DNA from: Triplophysa rosa
Lineage: Eukaryota > Chordata > Actinopteri > Cypriniformes > Nemacheilidae
Length of the DNA stretch: 64,000 bases
Direction: 5' to 3'
Assembly: GCF_024868665.1 (NCBI RefSeq)
Contig: NC_079898.1
Location: forward strand, 2,616,897-2,680,896
Numbering within the stretch: position 1 is the first letter of the stretch; each line of letters opens with the position of its first letter. This document shows, piece after piece, positions 45,242 through 57,070 of this stretch. A program made the position numbers and the translations under genes. The notes beneath the pieces were generated by a model. It was not told where the DNA came from. It saw nothing but the letters and a program-made list of their open reading frames with translations, and did no database searches.

Positions 45242-45350
45242 ATCCAGTGTGGTGTCCGTATCTTCTGCTACCGCGTGCTGCTCTTACGCTAAAGGCCTTT
45301 CTGTTGCTGCAGCCCTGGTCTGATACATTCACCATGGACATTTTTCAAAT
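45242..45350 (+). CDS. wdr11: wdr11 exon
   Basis: It completes an Asp codon and reads PVWCPYLLLPRAALTLKAFL then LLQPWSDTFTMDIFQ, ending after two bases of a codon at donor gtgcgc. The choice of donor is fixed by frame: the next exon supplies one base and continues DYTEKEE. The block CPYLL.PRA.L.LKAFLL is strongly conserved in WDR11. Confidence 0.93.
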
Positions 45351-46399
45351 GTGCGCCACAGTCTCATTATTAAGGCACATTCTTGATCACTTTTGCATCA
45401 ATCATTTGCCCTTTTTCTTCACGTATACACTGGACAAAATGACTGTAGGTTCTACTGGAGAGATATTTTCTCAGTAGATGGTGTTAAATTGGAAAATTAT
45501 GGAAAATCATGTTAAACATGAAATTTCATTTTTTGAAACATCAGTTTCATTTTAGTGACTCTCTTATCAAGCATTAGCTTTTCCCAGTGATTTAGTTATC
45601 TACTAGTTTCCTTTCACCTAAGCACATTATTTATTTGCAGTGGCAAGATTGTTTTATTCAATGTTCTTTAGATGCGAAATGGCATGTTGACATGTTAGTG
45701 ATGTGTCTCATTCACTAATAATTGCCTGCATTATTTGTATTTATGCACACTTTTGAACTCATGATAACTTTCTGATGTGCACATGAATGTGTTCTTTAAC
45801 TTGTTCTAATGTTAATGAATTCAGAGTATTCTAAACGAGGGACCACATGCCCACTTAGAGTGTAGTAATTTGCATTAAAACCACAGTTCTACTACAAAAA
45901 AACCCCAAACCAAAGTTGAGGAGATCAGCAGAAAAATAGAAAAATACAGACGTGACAACACAGAGAGACAAAGCATCCAACGCATATCCTTCATATAAAG
46001 TTGCTTATTGCGTTGCACAATGGCAAAAATCACAAACAATTGCAGAATAGATTCTCTCTGCCACATATAATAGGTGTGTTCAATTTCATATTGCGTTGCG
46101 CAGACCGTTCAGCACATAAAATTAGAGTAACACGAGAGTGATTTGAAGCATACGTAGCAGTCTAATTTTAAATCGCTCTCGCGGTACATTGAAGTCGAAA
46201 ACACAGACTGTTGTCTGTTTTATTTGATAAGCCAAGTGGCACAACATAAAAGACACTTTCAATGTCTAAGGGCATACACCGGAGGAGCACATTGCTCCTG
46301 TACGCAGCATCACGTCTAGGACAGCTGACAGGTATCGCACATTCTGCATGAGTGAGCACAAGTTCAAAGTGTACTCCTAATACACTTTGTGTAAGTTCA

Positions 46400-46487
46400 A
46401 AGTGTATATTGTTTCTTGTTGAGTGGGGGGCGCCATATTTTTTACGGTTTAATGGGGGGCGTAACCAAAAAAGTTTGAGAACCACTG
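46400..46487 (+). repeat. right end of a hAT-type element
   Basis: The stretch ends gggcgtaaccaaaaaagttt then gagaaccactg, a common right terminus of Charlie-group hAT elements. No left end was found upstream. Confidence 0.5.
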
Positions 46488-46879
46488 ATATAAGGCCACA
46501 AACCCTTATTGTAGGGCCATGTGATTATTGCTTTTATACATTTTTTCATACATTTTGAATCAGTTTTAGTACAAAAGTATGTGATGAATCATGAATTGTT
46601 TGTGAAAACATTCATATGCAGATTTCACACACAAATCCATCTGAATGCAAGCCAAGTGAATTAAAACCCATTGTTGCCTAACATTATGAAGTTTATACAA
46701 TGCTGCTTGTGCATCCGTTTGATTCACTTACTGTAGGTGTTTGTTCTGAATTAAGTATTAATTCATTCTTAAATTCATTTTCTTCAAATGGTAGCAAACC
46801 TATTTAAAAGCATTCTGTTTTCACATTTATAAAGTCATAAAGCCTTTTGGTGAGGTGTGTTCTGTGGTTCAATTCTTAG

Positions 46880-46942
46880 AGATTACACCGAGAAGGAGGA
46901 AATCAAAGGACTGATCCAAGAACAGCTCAACTCTCTCTCTAA
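46880..46942 (+). CDS. wdr11: wdr11 exon
   Basis: After acceptor aattcttag this 63-bp exon reads DYTEKEEIKGLIQEQLNSLS and two bases of an Asn codon at donor gtacgt. It corresponds to the linker helix after the second propeller of WDR11. Confidence 0.93.
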   Translation, partial: RLHREGGNQRTDPRTAQLSL

Positions 46943-47049
46943 GTACGTATGGTACACAAAAAGATCAACAAAGAAAATTCAAGTGCTATTTCCTTCCCTT
47001 TAAATAAGCACCTTTAATTAAGTTAGGGACAACATTTTGCTATAATGCC

Positions 47050-47902
47050 TTAAAGGAATAGTTCACTTTAAAATTACATTTCACTCACATGTCCGTGTGT
47101 TTATTTCTTCTGTCGAAAACAAATTGATGTTTATGAGGAAAGCTTTCCAGGGTTCTGATCCATGTAATGGACTTCAATAGGGGGCTGTTGGTTAAGGTCT
47201 AAATATCAGTTTTATTGCAGCTTTAAGGGTGTTGTCTAGCCAAACGATTAGTCATTTTCCAAGAAAAAATGATATACTTTTTAAAGACAAATAGACGGCT
47301 TGCAGTCCCTCCGCAATGCACGTCCACGACTTCCGTATTACGCAGTCACGTTAGAAAGGTTACGCGTGACGTAGATTTCAAAAGAATTAAATATCCCTGA
47401 TATGTACACGAACTGACCATTTTCAACGATAATCTTGCACAAAGACATAACGTGTCATTCAACATCCAAGAACTTTTGAACTGTCTTCTTTCTCCACACT
47501 CGTAAACATTAGGTCGGAACTTCCGCTTACGGTAGTTCCTTTCAAACCTTTCCAATGTGACTACGAAGTACATGAAGTTGTGGATGAGCAACATGGAGGC
47601 ACTCAGAGTTTTAAAAAAGAATATAACTTTTTGTTTTCTTGGAAAATGACTAATCGTTTCGCTAGACAGCACCCTTATTCATTGGCTGGTGTCGTTTAGA
47701 TCCTTTGAAGCTGCGATGAAACTGAAACTTAGACCTTAACCAACAGCCCCCTGTTGAACATTATATGGAGAAGACTGGAAACCTTTCCTCTTAAGCATCA
47801 ATTTGTTTTCGACTTATGAAATAAACACACGAACGGCTTGTATGGCATGTGGGTGAGTGAATTATTATGAAACTTTAATTATAAGGTGAACTATTCCTTT
47901 AA
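47050..47902. repeat. foldback element with about 230-bp inverted repeats and TTAA ends
   Basis: Starts ttaaaggaatagttcac and ends gtgaactattcctttaa. Inner blocks such as gggggctgttggttaaggtc and acgattagtcattttccaag recur inverted on the right side near 47640-47750. The unique centre (about 47290-47620) has no recognised gene. Confidence 0.85.
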
Positions 47903-47994
47903 TTAAAGAGCTTGCCATCCTCACTAACATGATAATTTTGGAAAACACATGCAAGTACTTTTTAAGCGTCCTTAAGTATTTTGTTCTCTTGTAG

Positions 47995-48060
47995 TGACAT
48001 CAAAAGCGTTCTCCAGGACCCAAATCTGAACTTGCTGCAACGCTGCCTCCTTGTGTCCCG
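47995..48060 (+). CDS. wdr11: wdr11 exon
   Basis: After acceptor ctcttgtag the exon completes Asn and reads DIKSVLQDPNLNLLQRCLLV then S and two bases of Arg at donor gtaagt, matching WDR11 in its helical region. Confidence 0.94.
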
Positions 48061-48364
48061 GTAAGTGTAGTGTTGTCACGATACCAAAATTTCAGTAGTC
48101 GGTACCAATTCCAAAACCCAAGCAAAACACCAGTACATGCTAAGTGAAACACACAATTTTATTAATAAAGCACATTAGTAATATATTGTATGTATGAAAA
48201 GCAGTTAACAGTGTATACATGACGTTTACAAGTGAATTGTTGCTGAAACTGTTGTGTGCTCAATAAACATCCTCAGTCTGCTGCTGTAAAAGACAAATAA
48301 GATAAACTTCAGTAAGGCAACTGACTTGAACATATATGCATAAGCAGTTTTTTTGTAACATATA

Positions 48365-48835
48365 AGATGTGATATTTAATAGACAGAATGCTGTCTAATA
48401 TAACAACTGTGTGTGTTTTCATTCGCAAAAACAGATAACATCAGTTTTTAAAAAATGCAGAAATCATGTTGTTTTATTGTGCATTCCAATTCATTTCAAA
48501 CTGCAGTTGGGTTGTTTTGATTGAGTAATAATAAATCCAAAAATAAAGCTAACTAACACAATTTAACACCATAAATACATGATAACTTAATAAATCAGTC
48601 CCATTAGTAGTATCTGTTAACTGAATTTAATGTTTAATCTTTTTTTAAATAAAGACCTTATTTAATTATTATGTTAGTAATTATTCAATGTTTTGTATCT
48701 TGAATTAAGACATTTTTGAGAAGTTGGAGGTTTCATCTGGTTTTGATGAACTATATAACAGAGTATCATCAGCATAGCAGTGGACACTAATCCCATTTTT
48801 TTCTAATAATATTGCCAAGGGGCAGCATGTACAGA
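48365..48835 (-). pseudogene. L2-type LINE reverse transcriptase relic, interrupted
   Basis: The minus strand at about 48830-48705 reads NGISVHCYADDTLLYSSSKP and DETSNFSKM, matching the YADD region of the L2 ORF at 34714-36249. The short stretch 48365-48405 matches a later part of the same ORF. Between them is MITE-like DNA related to 5671-5894, so the MITE appears to have replaced or interrupted part of the relic. Confidence 0.65.
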
Positions 48836-48900
48836 TTTTTTCCGGCTGCAGCCACGATTTGTCTCGCAGAATGCCACAAAGCCCTGTAAGCACCTTACAA

Positions 48901-49111
48901 TTTAAAGGGAAACCAAAAAATGAGTTACTCACCCTCAAATCGTTAAGTTTTGTTGCTGTCTATGGGCAGGAGTCAGAAAGCTCCCGCACCTCATCAAAAC
49001 TGTCTTAATTTTGCGATCCGAAGATGAACAGAGGTCCTAGGGTTGTCAAACGACTTGAGGATGAGTAATTTATGGCAGAATTTTCATTTTTCGTCTGAGT
49101 TTCCCTTCAAA
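48901..49111. repeat. 211-bp palindromic MITE
   Basis: The arms tttaaagggaaac and gtttcccttcaaa, and inner atgagttactcaccctcaa / ttgaggatgagtaattta, are inverted copies. Non-coding. Confidence 0.7.
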
Positions 49112-49456
49112 TAAATGTGTTAAATTGTGCTTTACAGAATATCCACCAGATGGTGCATGGAACAACATACAGTACAGGCCAGACAAGACTGCTCTAAAAC
49201 ACTTGGGGGTGGTTTCCTGGACAAGAATTAGCTTGAACCAGGACTGGGCCTTAGTTAAATTAGAATATTTAAGTCTTTTTTTAAAATGCGACTAGGCTTA
49301 AGCCCCTTAAAGTTTGTAATAAATCATCTTGAGCCCAATGATAAATATGCTTATTGATTGGCATGTTGCATTTAAAAAATAAAATGAACATCATTCACGG
49401 TGTAATAAGTGTACATTTTCATTTTCAAATTGTGTGTGCTTTTTAAAGGGCCACAG

Positions 49457-49598
49457 CTGCAGAGTTTAGCTCCAACCAGTTCCAACCCACACCTGCGTTA
49501 TCCTGAAGACATTGATTAGCTGGATCAGGTGTTTAATTAGGGTTTGAGCTAAACACTGCAGAGGGTCTTGTGACCCTCCAAGGACTGTTGCCCGTTCG
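49457..49598. repeat. palindromic MITE-like repeat
   Basis: ctgcagagtttagctccaac is inverted as gtttgagctaaacactgcag about 80 bp later, within a repeat commonly seen in cyprinid DNA. Confidence 0.55.
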
Positions 49599-49639
49599 GC
49601 CACACTTATTCGACAATGCCATGTGACAGCAGGACGCCA

Positions 49640-49759
49640 ATCACTTACACTGAAAACACTCTGGCAGCGGACTCGTTGAGTTTACCACTCGACTTTAAAT
49701 ACTGAGGAGCAAACCTTCTAGTGCTTACGGACACATGGCTGCTTTCTGTTATGGCCAGT
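49640..49759 (+). pseudogene. LINE endonuclease relic, left piece
   Basis: The frame reads ANLLVLTDTWLLSVMAS, resembling the LTETWL block of an AP-type LINE endonuclease. It continues after the hAT at 51184, as shown by the shared tggccagt. Confidence 0.5.
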
Positions 49760-51183
49760 CAGGGGCGTACCCAGAACTTTTTTTTAAAGGTGGCCAGGTA
49801 AGACCCAGTGATTTTATTAGGGTGACCAAAAAATCCTTACAGACAGAAATTCTTTAACTTCTACTGTAATTTACACTAATTCTTCATTACACATAGTTTG
49901 CTGGTCAAAAACATACACAAACAACATAAAGTAAACAATTTATTTGCAATGCTTTCATGTGCTAACATTATTTTAAAATAATTTGCTAGCTATCATTTAC
50001 AGTAAGTTAACATTTTTTATAAAAAACAAACATTGCAGTACCCCAACTTAAACTTTTGCGAAAATATAATTAATGAATGAAATCCAGTTAAACAAGACTG
50101 ATTTTACTGACCTGGAGCTGGCTGCAACAGCTGTGCATAAGTTACAACTTAGCCTACTGTAGTTTTGACTTAAACGGGCATTAAGTTACAACGTACGCAC
50201 TACAAAATATTTTTGAGTTGCACCATTCAACTTAGTTGAAGCGTAATGTTACATATAAACAGTACGGAATAAGCTCTTGTTTCACTCAACATTCTTCAAT
50301 GATTTACACACATGATAATGCTGACATTTACAGTCACTTCCGTCCTAGCGCGCCTCTGTGTGTGTATATCTGCCTGTGTTGTGCACGTCAAAATGAAATA
50401 ATCTTTTTATTTAATTGGCGGTTGGCAGTAAAATGAAATCACCCATATTGCATGTCTTTTATTATTGCATTAAGTAGGCTGTATTGTTTTAAACAGCATT
50501 TGTTTATTAATCTACTTTTAAATATGTTATTCATGAAAGGTAGTATTCTATATACCGTTTTTACCGTTATTATGTGAGGTAAAATAAGTTTAAATCAAGA
50601 ATGTTTTGAAATTCACAACATTTCAACAACTTTTTCTCACGAATTTAAAGGCTGCTATTGGACTGTTGGAGGTAAACGTCATATGCGATTACGCATTACT
50701 TTACGGAGAGCTTACGAACTAGCTACGTTCTGCCTTAAGACCAAATGGTGCAATGGAATAACATACAGATTTAGTTACAAACTAGCTAGTAGTAGTTACT
50801 AAGCCTCTAGTGTGGACTTTACGTTCACGTTTAAGAAAGAACTTACGAATGGCTGGTGCAACCCTACCCTGATCCTTCTGCTCGCGATGAACTTCCATGG
50901 TACACAGACAGTACACAGTCACGAAGTGAAGAGGTTAGCAGCTGTTCAGCTAATAGCGCTCAGACTGTTTGCGTCAGTGCGTCAGCGTATGACATCATAT
51001 TAACGCGAGAGTAATGTTCTCGCGTTACTTTCAGTGCATTCGCTAAATGATCTGCGCAGCACTTTGTAAACTCCGACACGCATCTCAAAACTGCTTTGCA
51101 CAACAGAGGTGGCCAGATAGGTGGCCATCCATCATTCAGGGGTAGCCGTGGCCACCCATGGCCACCATGTAGCTATGCCCCTG
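49760..51183. mobile_element. non-autonomous hAT element with perfect 8-bp duplication
   Basis: Ends caggggcgtacccagaac and atgtagctatgcccctg are imperfect inverted repeats. tggccagt flanks both sides (49752-49759 and 51184-51191). No transposase was recognised in the 1.42-kb interior. It splits a LINE endonuclease relic. Confidence 0.92.
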
Positions 51184-51330
51184 TGGCCAGTAGATTGCTT
51201 CCCTCTGGTTTGGGTCGATCGCTCGGCGTCATCAGACAGGAACCAATGTGGGGGTGTGTGCATGTTTGTGAATGACAACTGGTGTTGCCAGTTTACTGGG
51301 AGGTCTATAGTATGTACACTGATGTTGAAA
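51184..51330 (+). pseudogene. LINE endonuclease relic, right piece
   Basis: The frame reads FPLVWVDRSASSDRNQCGGV and CMFVNDNWC. The R...GGGVC..VN..WC pattern is typical of the AP endonuclease domain of Rex/CR1/jockey-group LINEs. The piece continues 49640-49759 once the hAT is set aside. Confidence 0.6.
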
Positions 51331-51861
51331 TGTTTATATACCGTGGGGGGCTTGGTAACTGAGTTTGGTAATTATGGTATGGGGATTAATGGGAGTATTT
51401 CAGGGAATTTGGGAAGGTTATTCACCAATGACACGCATTATACGGGTTATTATACTCCTCTATTCGTTGGTTTTTGGTTTTTAAATATGGCTTTTAAACA
51501 GTTTACTGTAATGCACAGTGGTTTATGTCTCAGTGAAGATCCACCGAGGCGTTTCGCATTAACTGTGTCATTGGTATTAGATCAAAACCACTTCTTATAA
51601 CTGGCTGTAAACATATTTTTTTCTGCTTTGAAGTTGGGCATTTTAACATGGGCTGTCTATGGAATACATAAACGACAAACACAAAAAGTGTGGCTCTGGG
51701 AGAGGTTAACAGATTCGTTGACCAAGAATATAATTGGATTTAGTACACGACATGACTGAGAGTCAAGCACGGCTGGACTTTACTGGTTATGTTTCCTGTG
51801 CCAAAGAATCCCACGAGGTGCCACAGGTAATCGCAGGATCGTTTGACTTGCATTCGTAATC

Positions 51862-51935
51862 GCCACATCTGTATACAGAGAATATTAAAAGCCCTAAAAC
51901 AGATCCCTGTGGCAGTTCATAATTTACAGCCGATT
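51862..51935 (-). repeat. L2-type LINE RT fragment
   Basis: gtatacagagaatattaaaa and aaacagatccctgtggcagt match 35617-35670 of the L2 copy (the region encoding [11 protein letters not shown]) in the same orientation. Confidence 0.6.
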
Positions 51936-52072
51936 ACCCATTATGTGCAGATTCATAACCCATTCAAACTTTTTGTCATAGTTTTTGAGTTGACTCTCAA
52001 GCCACAAGAAAAGCAAAGAAACGTCAGTGTGCTCTGTTCTTGAGTCGCTCTCATTTTACTTTGTTTTATCAG

Positions 52073-52262
52073 GCTGTTTGGAGACGAATCAGACATTCAA
52101 TTCTGGACAGTGGCAGCTCATTACATCCAGTTCTTTGCTCAGAATCGCCAGCCCATCAGATCCACCCCAGAGGGCCAAGCACCTGCCGAGGATCTCCAGA
52201 GCACCCCTGTCATTCACCTGGACATTTGCCATGACACCCTGTGTGAAGGCTATTTCTTCCAG
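52073..52262 (+). CDS. wdr11: wdr11 exon (last visible)
   Basis: After acceptor ttttatcag the exon completes Arg and reads LFGDESDIQFWTVAAHYIQF, then a less conserved linker, then VIHLDICHDTLCEGYFFQ, ending in phase 0 at donor gtatga. It matches WDR11 in the start of its C-terminal helical region. No following exon was found up to 64000, an intron of at least 11.7 kb if the gene is intact; part could lie in the gap at 60507-61092. Confidence 0.94.
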
Positions 52263-53052
52263 GTATGATCCAATGACAGTTCAAGATCTAAATAATAAAG
52301 GGAGAAAAAGAAAATACAGAGAATAATTCATTGAACCAGTCTTTCTCTTGCAGACGTTTTGTTCAGGGACAAGTCCCCAATATTAAATATTTTTATTGCT
52401 GTTCTGCTGCACTCCATTATGTGCTAAAAGTTCTAAAAGTTACATTTTAGGGTGGTCTGCTCCAACGGTCTGACAGCACTTGTCAATGTCAAAAATGAGT
52501 GAGATGGCCAATCAAATCAGAGAAGGTGTGAGGTATGAGGTATAACCCAAAATACTTAGGGATAGGCTTTTCATGACTGCAGCTAAGATAAGCAATGTGG
52601 TCTATACATACATGTTGCACGTGCTACGGAAAAAGCGGTCTGTGCGAAGAAAGATTTTACCAGTGTAGCTCATGCTCGATACAGTTTTGCAGGTGAATTA
52701 GACATAGTTGTGTGTTTGAAGTTTTAGTTGTTGTGCTTGTTTGTGCTTGTTTGTGCTTGTTTGTGTTTGTGATGTTAATTGATCGTGCACAACTATTTTT
52801 TAGTCTATTTTGCGATTAAAACTCGTTTTCTGTCTGCTTTGAGTCCATGTATCTAGAGCTCTATGAAATCCTTAATGTGGAATCCTGCCATTTTGTATGT
52901 CATCTGCCTGGTCTTCATGAGTGAATAAGTTGCACGGTTAAACATACTATATGCGTGATGGATTTGTCTGTGTGAACTTCATCTCCAGAATCATATCAGA
53001 AAACATTTGTGTGTGTTGTAGTAAACACTGAAGTATACTGTATGTAGTATAC

Positions 53053-53517
53053 TTGAATATTCCTTCTTATATATCAGAACTTCTGAATCTTTATTCACCT
53101 CAAAGATCTCTCAGATCCTCAGACCAGCTATTGTTGAACGTCCATAAATCACGTTTGAAATCTATGGGTGACAGGTCTTTTTCAGTCTATGCTCCTAAAC
53201 TCTGGAATACACTACCAGTAACGATCAGAGCCTCTACTATATTAACTGGTTTTAAAACATCTATTAAGACATTCCTCTTTTCTCATGCTTATTTACAGTA
53301 TAAGTAGTTTTATTTTTTTATTTGTACTAGGGGTTGTATTTTAGCATTTCTTTCTATGAAATATCATGCAATGTATGTTGTATTCGTGTTTTTAGTTTAA
53401 CTACTCACTGGACATGACTTGTTCTTTTTATGCATGCTGTTGCTATTGTTATGTGAAGCACTTTGGTCAACACTCGTGTTGTTTTAAGGTGCTATTCAAA
53501 TAAACTTGACCTTGACC
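53053..53517 (+). pseudogene. L2-like LINE 3' fragment
   Basis: The frame NIPSYISELLNLYSPQRSLR, SSDQLLLNVHKSRLKSMGDR, SFSVYAPKLWNTLPVTIRAS and FKTSIKTFLFSHAYLQYK matches the extreme C-terminus of L2-type ORFs. A tail of aataaacttgaccttgacc closes it. It is a different subfamily from the copies at 34 and 42 kb. Confidence 0.8.
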
Positions 53518-54124
53518 TTCATATTTAAAGTATAGTATCTAGGAAATTTAATAAAAACTGTATTATACTACAGTACTTTTTATGTGGATGTAGATCTATT
53601 TATCGGTGTTTACTACAGTTGATCAGTTTTTTACAATTTACTATAAGGGTACTAAAATTTTCTTTAGCAACTACTACAGTATTGATTGACTATTTCCAGT
53701 TTCAGTTTGTTGTATTATTATTTATTTGTGTGTTTACAAATATTCTACATTTAAAAAATAGATCCAGAGAAAAAAGGTTAACAAAGATTTTGTTGCGTGT
53801 TATTTTTTGCACTAATAATATTTCAGTTTACATATAATCATAACTTTTTGCGGATTGTGTTTGCTTTAGTGGATAATTTTTATTTTAAAGGCTCATTATT
53901 GTTTCTGCATATGTCTGTAATATAAAACAATGTTAGCAATTTTACATAAAACATCTTTCTTATCCATGAAGCTTAAACCCCCCAATGTATATTGAAATAT
54001 TTAAATGAATATCATAAATGTGTGAATATTCGACTAATGGCCGAAATGAACGACTAGTAGTTGACTACAAAATTCTCTAGTCGAGGGCAGCCCTACAGCC
54101 CTAAATTGTCCTCAAGAGAATGTA
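53518..54124. other. no gene recognised
   Basis: AT-rich DNA with no exon or clear repeat. A stretch near 54010-54090 (gaatattcgactaatggcc ... gactagtagttgactac) looks like the end of a hAT element, without a partner. Confidence 0.45.
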
Positions 54125-54198
54125 GAATGTAGTTCCGTTTCTGTCGGTCTCTCGACGTTGTGTCGAGCCGACAGAATACGTCCTGTGGATACGTGGAT

Positions 54199-55768
54199 TA
54201 GAGCTGTAATCGGGCCTTAAAAGTTAGGCCCGACAGTGCCCGAGCCCGACAGAATTCGGCCCGAGCCCGACAAGTACATTTTGATTGACAGCTTTTTAAA
54301 AGCCCGAACCCGTTTACAGCCCGACATTAGGCTATTCAAATGTGCGCACGCGCACAGCTTTTTGTCAAGAATGAGTCATTTATACATGTTTTAACATAAT
54401 GTATTAATGACTAACGTAGGCTATAGGCCACTTGGATGTTGGAACAAAGAAATAAATAAGTCCTCTGTAACATCTCACATATCCCACTGGCTCATTATTC
54501 TCATTATGCACATGGTCAAAACTTTTCCACACCTCAGACTTTGCTTTAGTTGCTGGTGCAACCAAAACGTAATCGCCAGAGGCAAGCCTCCATTTCACCT
54601 CCTCAGCCAACCCGTTCTCACTCCCGACTCGTCACATATTTACGCTCGGTCAGCGCCCCACGGCGTCACATTTGAACGCGCAGAGTACCCCTTTGGCGTT
54701 GTTTTTCGACGAACAGGGAACTGCGTTGCTGTTTTCTAAATGCTCCAGACCGAGATGCGTGCAATTCTTAGCATTTCATAATTATTTATGGTTTTAATAT
54801 TTTGTAGCACCTAACCCCAACCTCACCCTAAACCTAACCCTAACCACTTCTCAGCCATATAAAACACAACACGCAAATAAAAGTACAGTCACAGGTATTT
54901 ATTACACAAACTGACCAAAAGCATTACAAAATAAAACAAACAACTTGTTTTGCATACGTTTTTGCACCAAAGCCTCACGATAACATTACAATGGAGATGC
55001 CGTGCGTGTCCATGAATACATGAACTCGGCTGAGGCTCCCATTCAAAAGATAAACCGGAACAGCTAGATGCAGTCGGTTGCGGGAGCCAATACCGTTTCA
55101 CGTTCAAAGCCAACGAAATGACGCGATCGGACACGAGACACGGGAAAGCCAATGGCATCGAAGCTGACGTAACTTCCTCTGGCGGCAAATTTTGAACGTC
55201 GTTCTTCACTGGATTTGAGATTTACGGCGGACGGTGATCGCTTTCGCATCTGTTCTTCATACAAATCGATCGTTTCGCGTTGGTACCCTTGAAATATCTG
55301 TATTTTTGAACGACATTGTGACTGCTTGTATTATGTGTTTTATATTACGATAAATAAACATTCAATAAACATTACGTGCTCAAACTGTCTGAATAGCGTC
55401 ATGTAAATGCAATTATCCTGGCCATTAAACTTAAATTAAACCCCGAAACATCATCATTGCAAATTATATCTAATATACATTTTCATAATGACGGTGAAAT
55501 TCGCGTGCCCTTCACTTCGAAAAACGACGTCAAAGGAGTACCCGCGCGTTCAAAAGTGACGCCGAAGGGCGCTGACCGAGACGGGAGTGAGAATGTGTTG
55601 CAACCCTCAGCATCCATTTTTGCATCTTTGTCGGCGCTAATCGGAACGCATCACATGACTGCTCATTTACCGCGCAAGCCCGAGCCCGGCCCGAGCCCGT
55701 GTAAAATGATAGAAATTAAGCCCGAACCCGTCGTGTCCGTCGGGTTCGGGCAAAGATCTTCAGCTCTA
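54199..55768. mobile_element. non-autonomous hAT element with perfect 8-bp duplication
   Basis: Ends tagagctgtaatcgggcc and caaagatcttcagctcta are short inverted repeats, with subterminal cccgagcccgac repeats on both sides. acgtggat flanks both ends (54191-54198 and 55769-55776). A 1-kb palindromic element is nested within. It sits at the start of a DIRS gag relic. Confidence 0.92.
54613..55594. repeat. long-TIR palindromic element nested in the hAT
   Basis: gttctcactcccgactcg, ctcggtcagcgccc, cggcgtcacatttgaacgcg and ggcgttgtttttcga on the left recur as reverse complements at about 55515-55594. The arms are about 90 bp. The centre has ccctaaccctaacc-type repeats near 54800-54850 and no recognised gene. 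Confidence 0.75.
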
Positions 55769-55776
55769 ACGTGGAT

Positions 55777-57060
55777 ACGTCCTGCCCGCACTGCAGGCAG
55801 CCCTGCCGTCCGCTGCGGCGAGCAGCGAGGGTGATATGAGGATTAATGTGAGCGCTAATCCTTCAGTCTGACCGTTCCCCATGAATCGTTCCCACCGTCT
55901 TCTTCCTCAACCACGTATTCAGAAACGGTGCGTGATGATGAGATGTCCGTTGCAGCATCGGGGGGTGACCTACTGGCATCAGACTCCGACGATTCCTCGG
56001 AGCTCCTTCCCTCGGGGGTCGAGCCCAGGAAGAAGCAGACGTCGAAATGTCAGCCATGCTTTCCCGGGCCACCGGCATTGGGTTGCAGTGCACCGCACTG
56101 CCTCTCCCAACGCTCTCGGCTGGATACATGGTACCACGGGTTTGAGAGCGGCTCCAAGCCGCACTCGCCCCCAGTGCCGTGTTTTTTTAGAAGTGCATGA
56201 GGAACTTAATACGTCCTGGAACGCCCCCTTTTGGCGTGTGCACGTCAACTAGTTCCATTGCCCTTTCTTCCCTCGATGGTGGGACAGCTAGAGGATACAT
56301 CGATGTCCCCCAGGGGCTCGACCTAGACTCCCGTCCAAAGCATTTCGGCAGGTTTCGGCAAGGTTTTTTCAGCATCTTAGGTGTCGAGAGCTTACTCTGC
56401 TGCGGGCCAAGCTGTCCCCTCTCTCCACGCTTTGGCCATCCTGCAGGTCCATCAGGCCAAGGCGTTGAGAGAGCTCCACGAGGGTAAGACCGACCCAGCA
56501 CTTATGCAGGAACTCCGTGCCGTCACCGACCTCGCTCTACGGGTGACCAAGGTGACCGCGCGGGCCCTGGGTCGGGCGATGTCCACACTTGTGGTCCAGG
56601 AGAGACACCTCTGGCTGAACCTTGCACAGATGAGTAATGCAGAGAAAGTCCGCTTTCTCGACGCACCCATCTTGCAAGGGGGGGGGCTGTTTGGTGATAC
56701 TGTCGAGCCGCAGTTCTCGACAGTAAAGAAGCAGACAGAGGATATCAAGCATATCCTCCCCCGCCGCGATTCGGCCGCCCTCTTGCCGTCGAGATCCCGA
56801 GATGCCGTCTGCTTCCCAGCAGCCCTGGTCCTCTTCGACGCCTTCCGGTTTCGGCACCCCCCACTCAGGCAGCCCCCCGAAAAAAGACATCGAAGAGGAG
56901 ACCACCACCCCGTCAGCAGCCGCGGCGGAAGCCGAAGCGGCCCTCATGGGAAAACCCCAGGGAGATCGAGAATACCTTCGGGCCCGACCCCAGCCATTCC
57001 ATCGCTGGTTGGTCGATCCGGGACGGTTCCTGCCCCGTCCCAACAGCCCACTTCTAAGAG
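55777..57060 (+). pseudogene. DIRS-type gag relic
   Basis: Frames in sequence read MSVAASGGDLLASDSDDSSE, FLEVHEELNTSWNAPFW, SSIALSSLDGGTARGYIDVP, YSAAGQAVPSLHALAILQVH, QAKALRELHEGKTDPAL, LVVQERHLWLNLAQMSNAEK and VRFLDAPILQGGGLFG, followed by Pro/Arg/Ser-rich sequence. The order and blocks fit the Gag of fish DIRS retrotransposons (tyrosine-recombinase type), and the blocks EVHEEL, ILQV.Q.KAL and LHEG also occur in the relic at 31-33 kb. At least three frameshifts are needed, so it is inactive. No reverse transcriptase or tyrosine recombinase follows. A short piece left of the hAT (54125-54198) belongs to the same element. Confidence 0.75.
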
Positions 57061-57070
57061 TTTTCTCTCT

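Noticed and set aside
45351..45477. Coding extension of the wdr11 exon at 45242
   Set aside because: The open frame continues to a stop, but WDR11 homology stops at 45350 and the phase of the next exon requires the GTGCGC donor.
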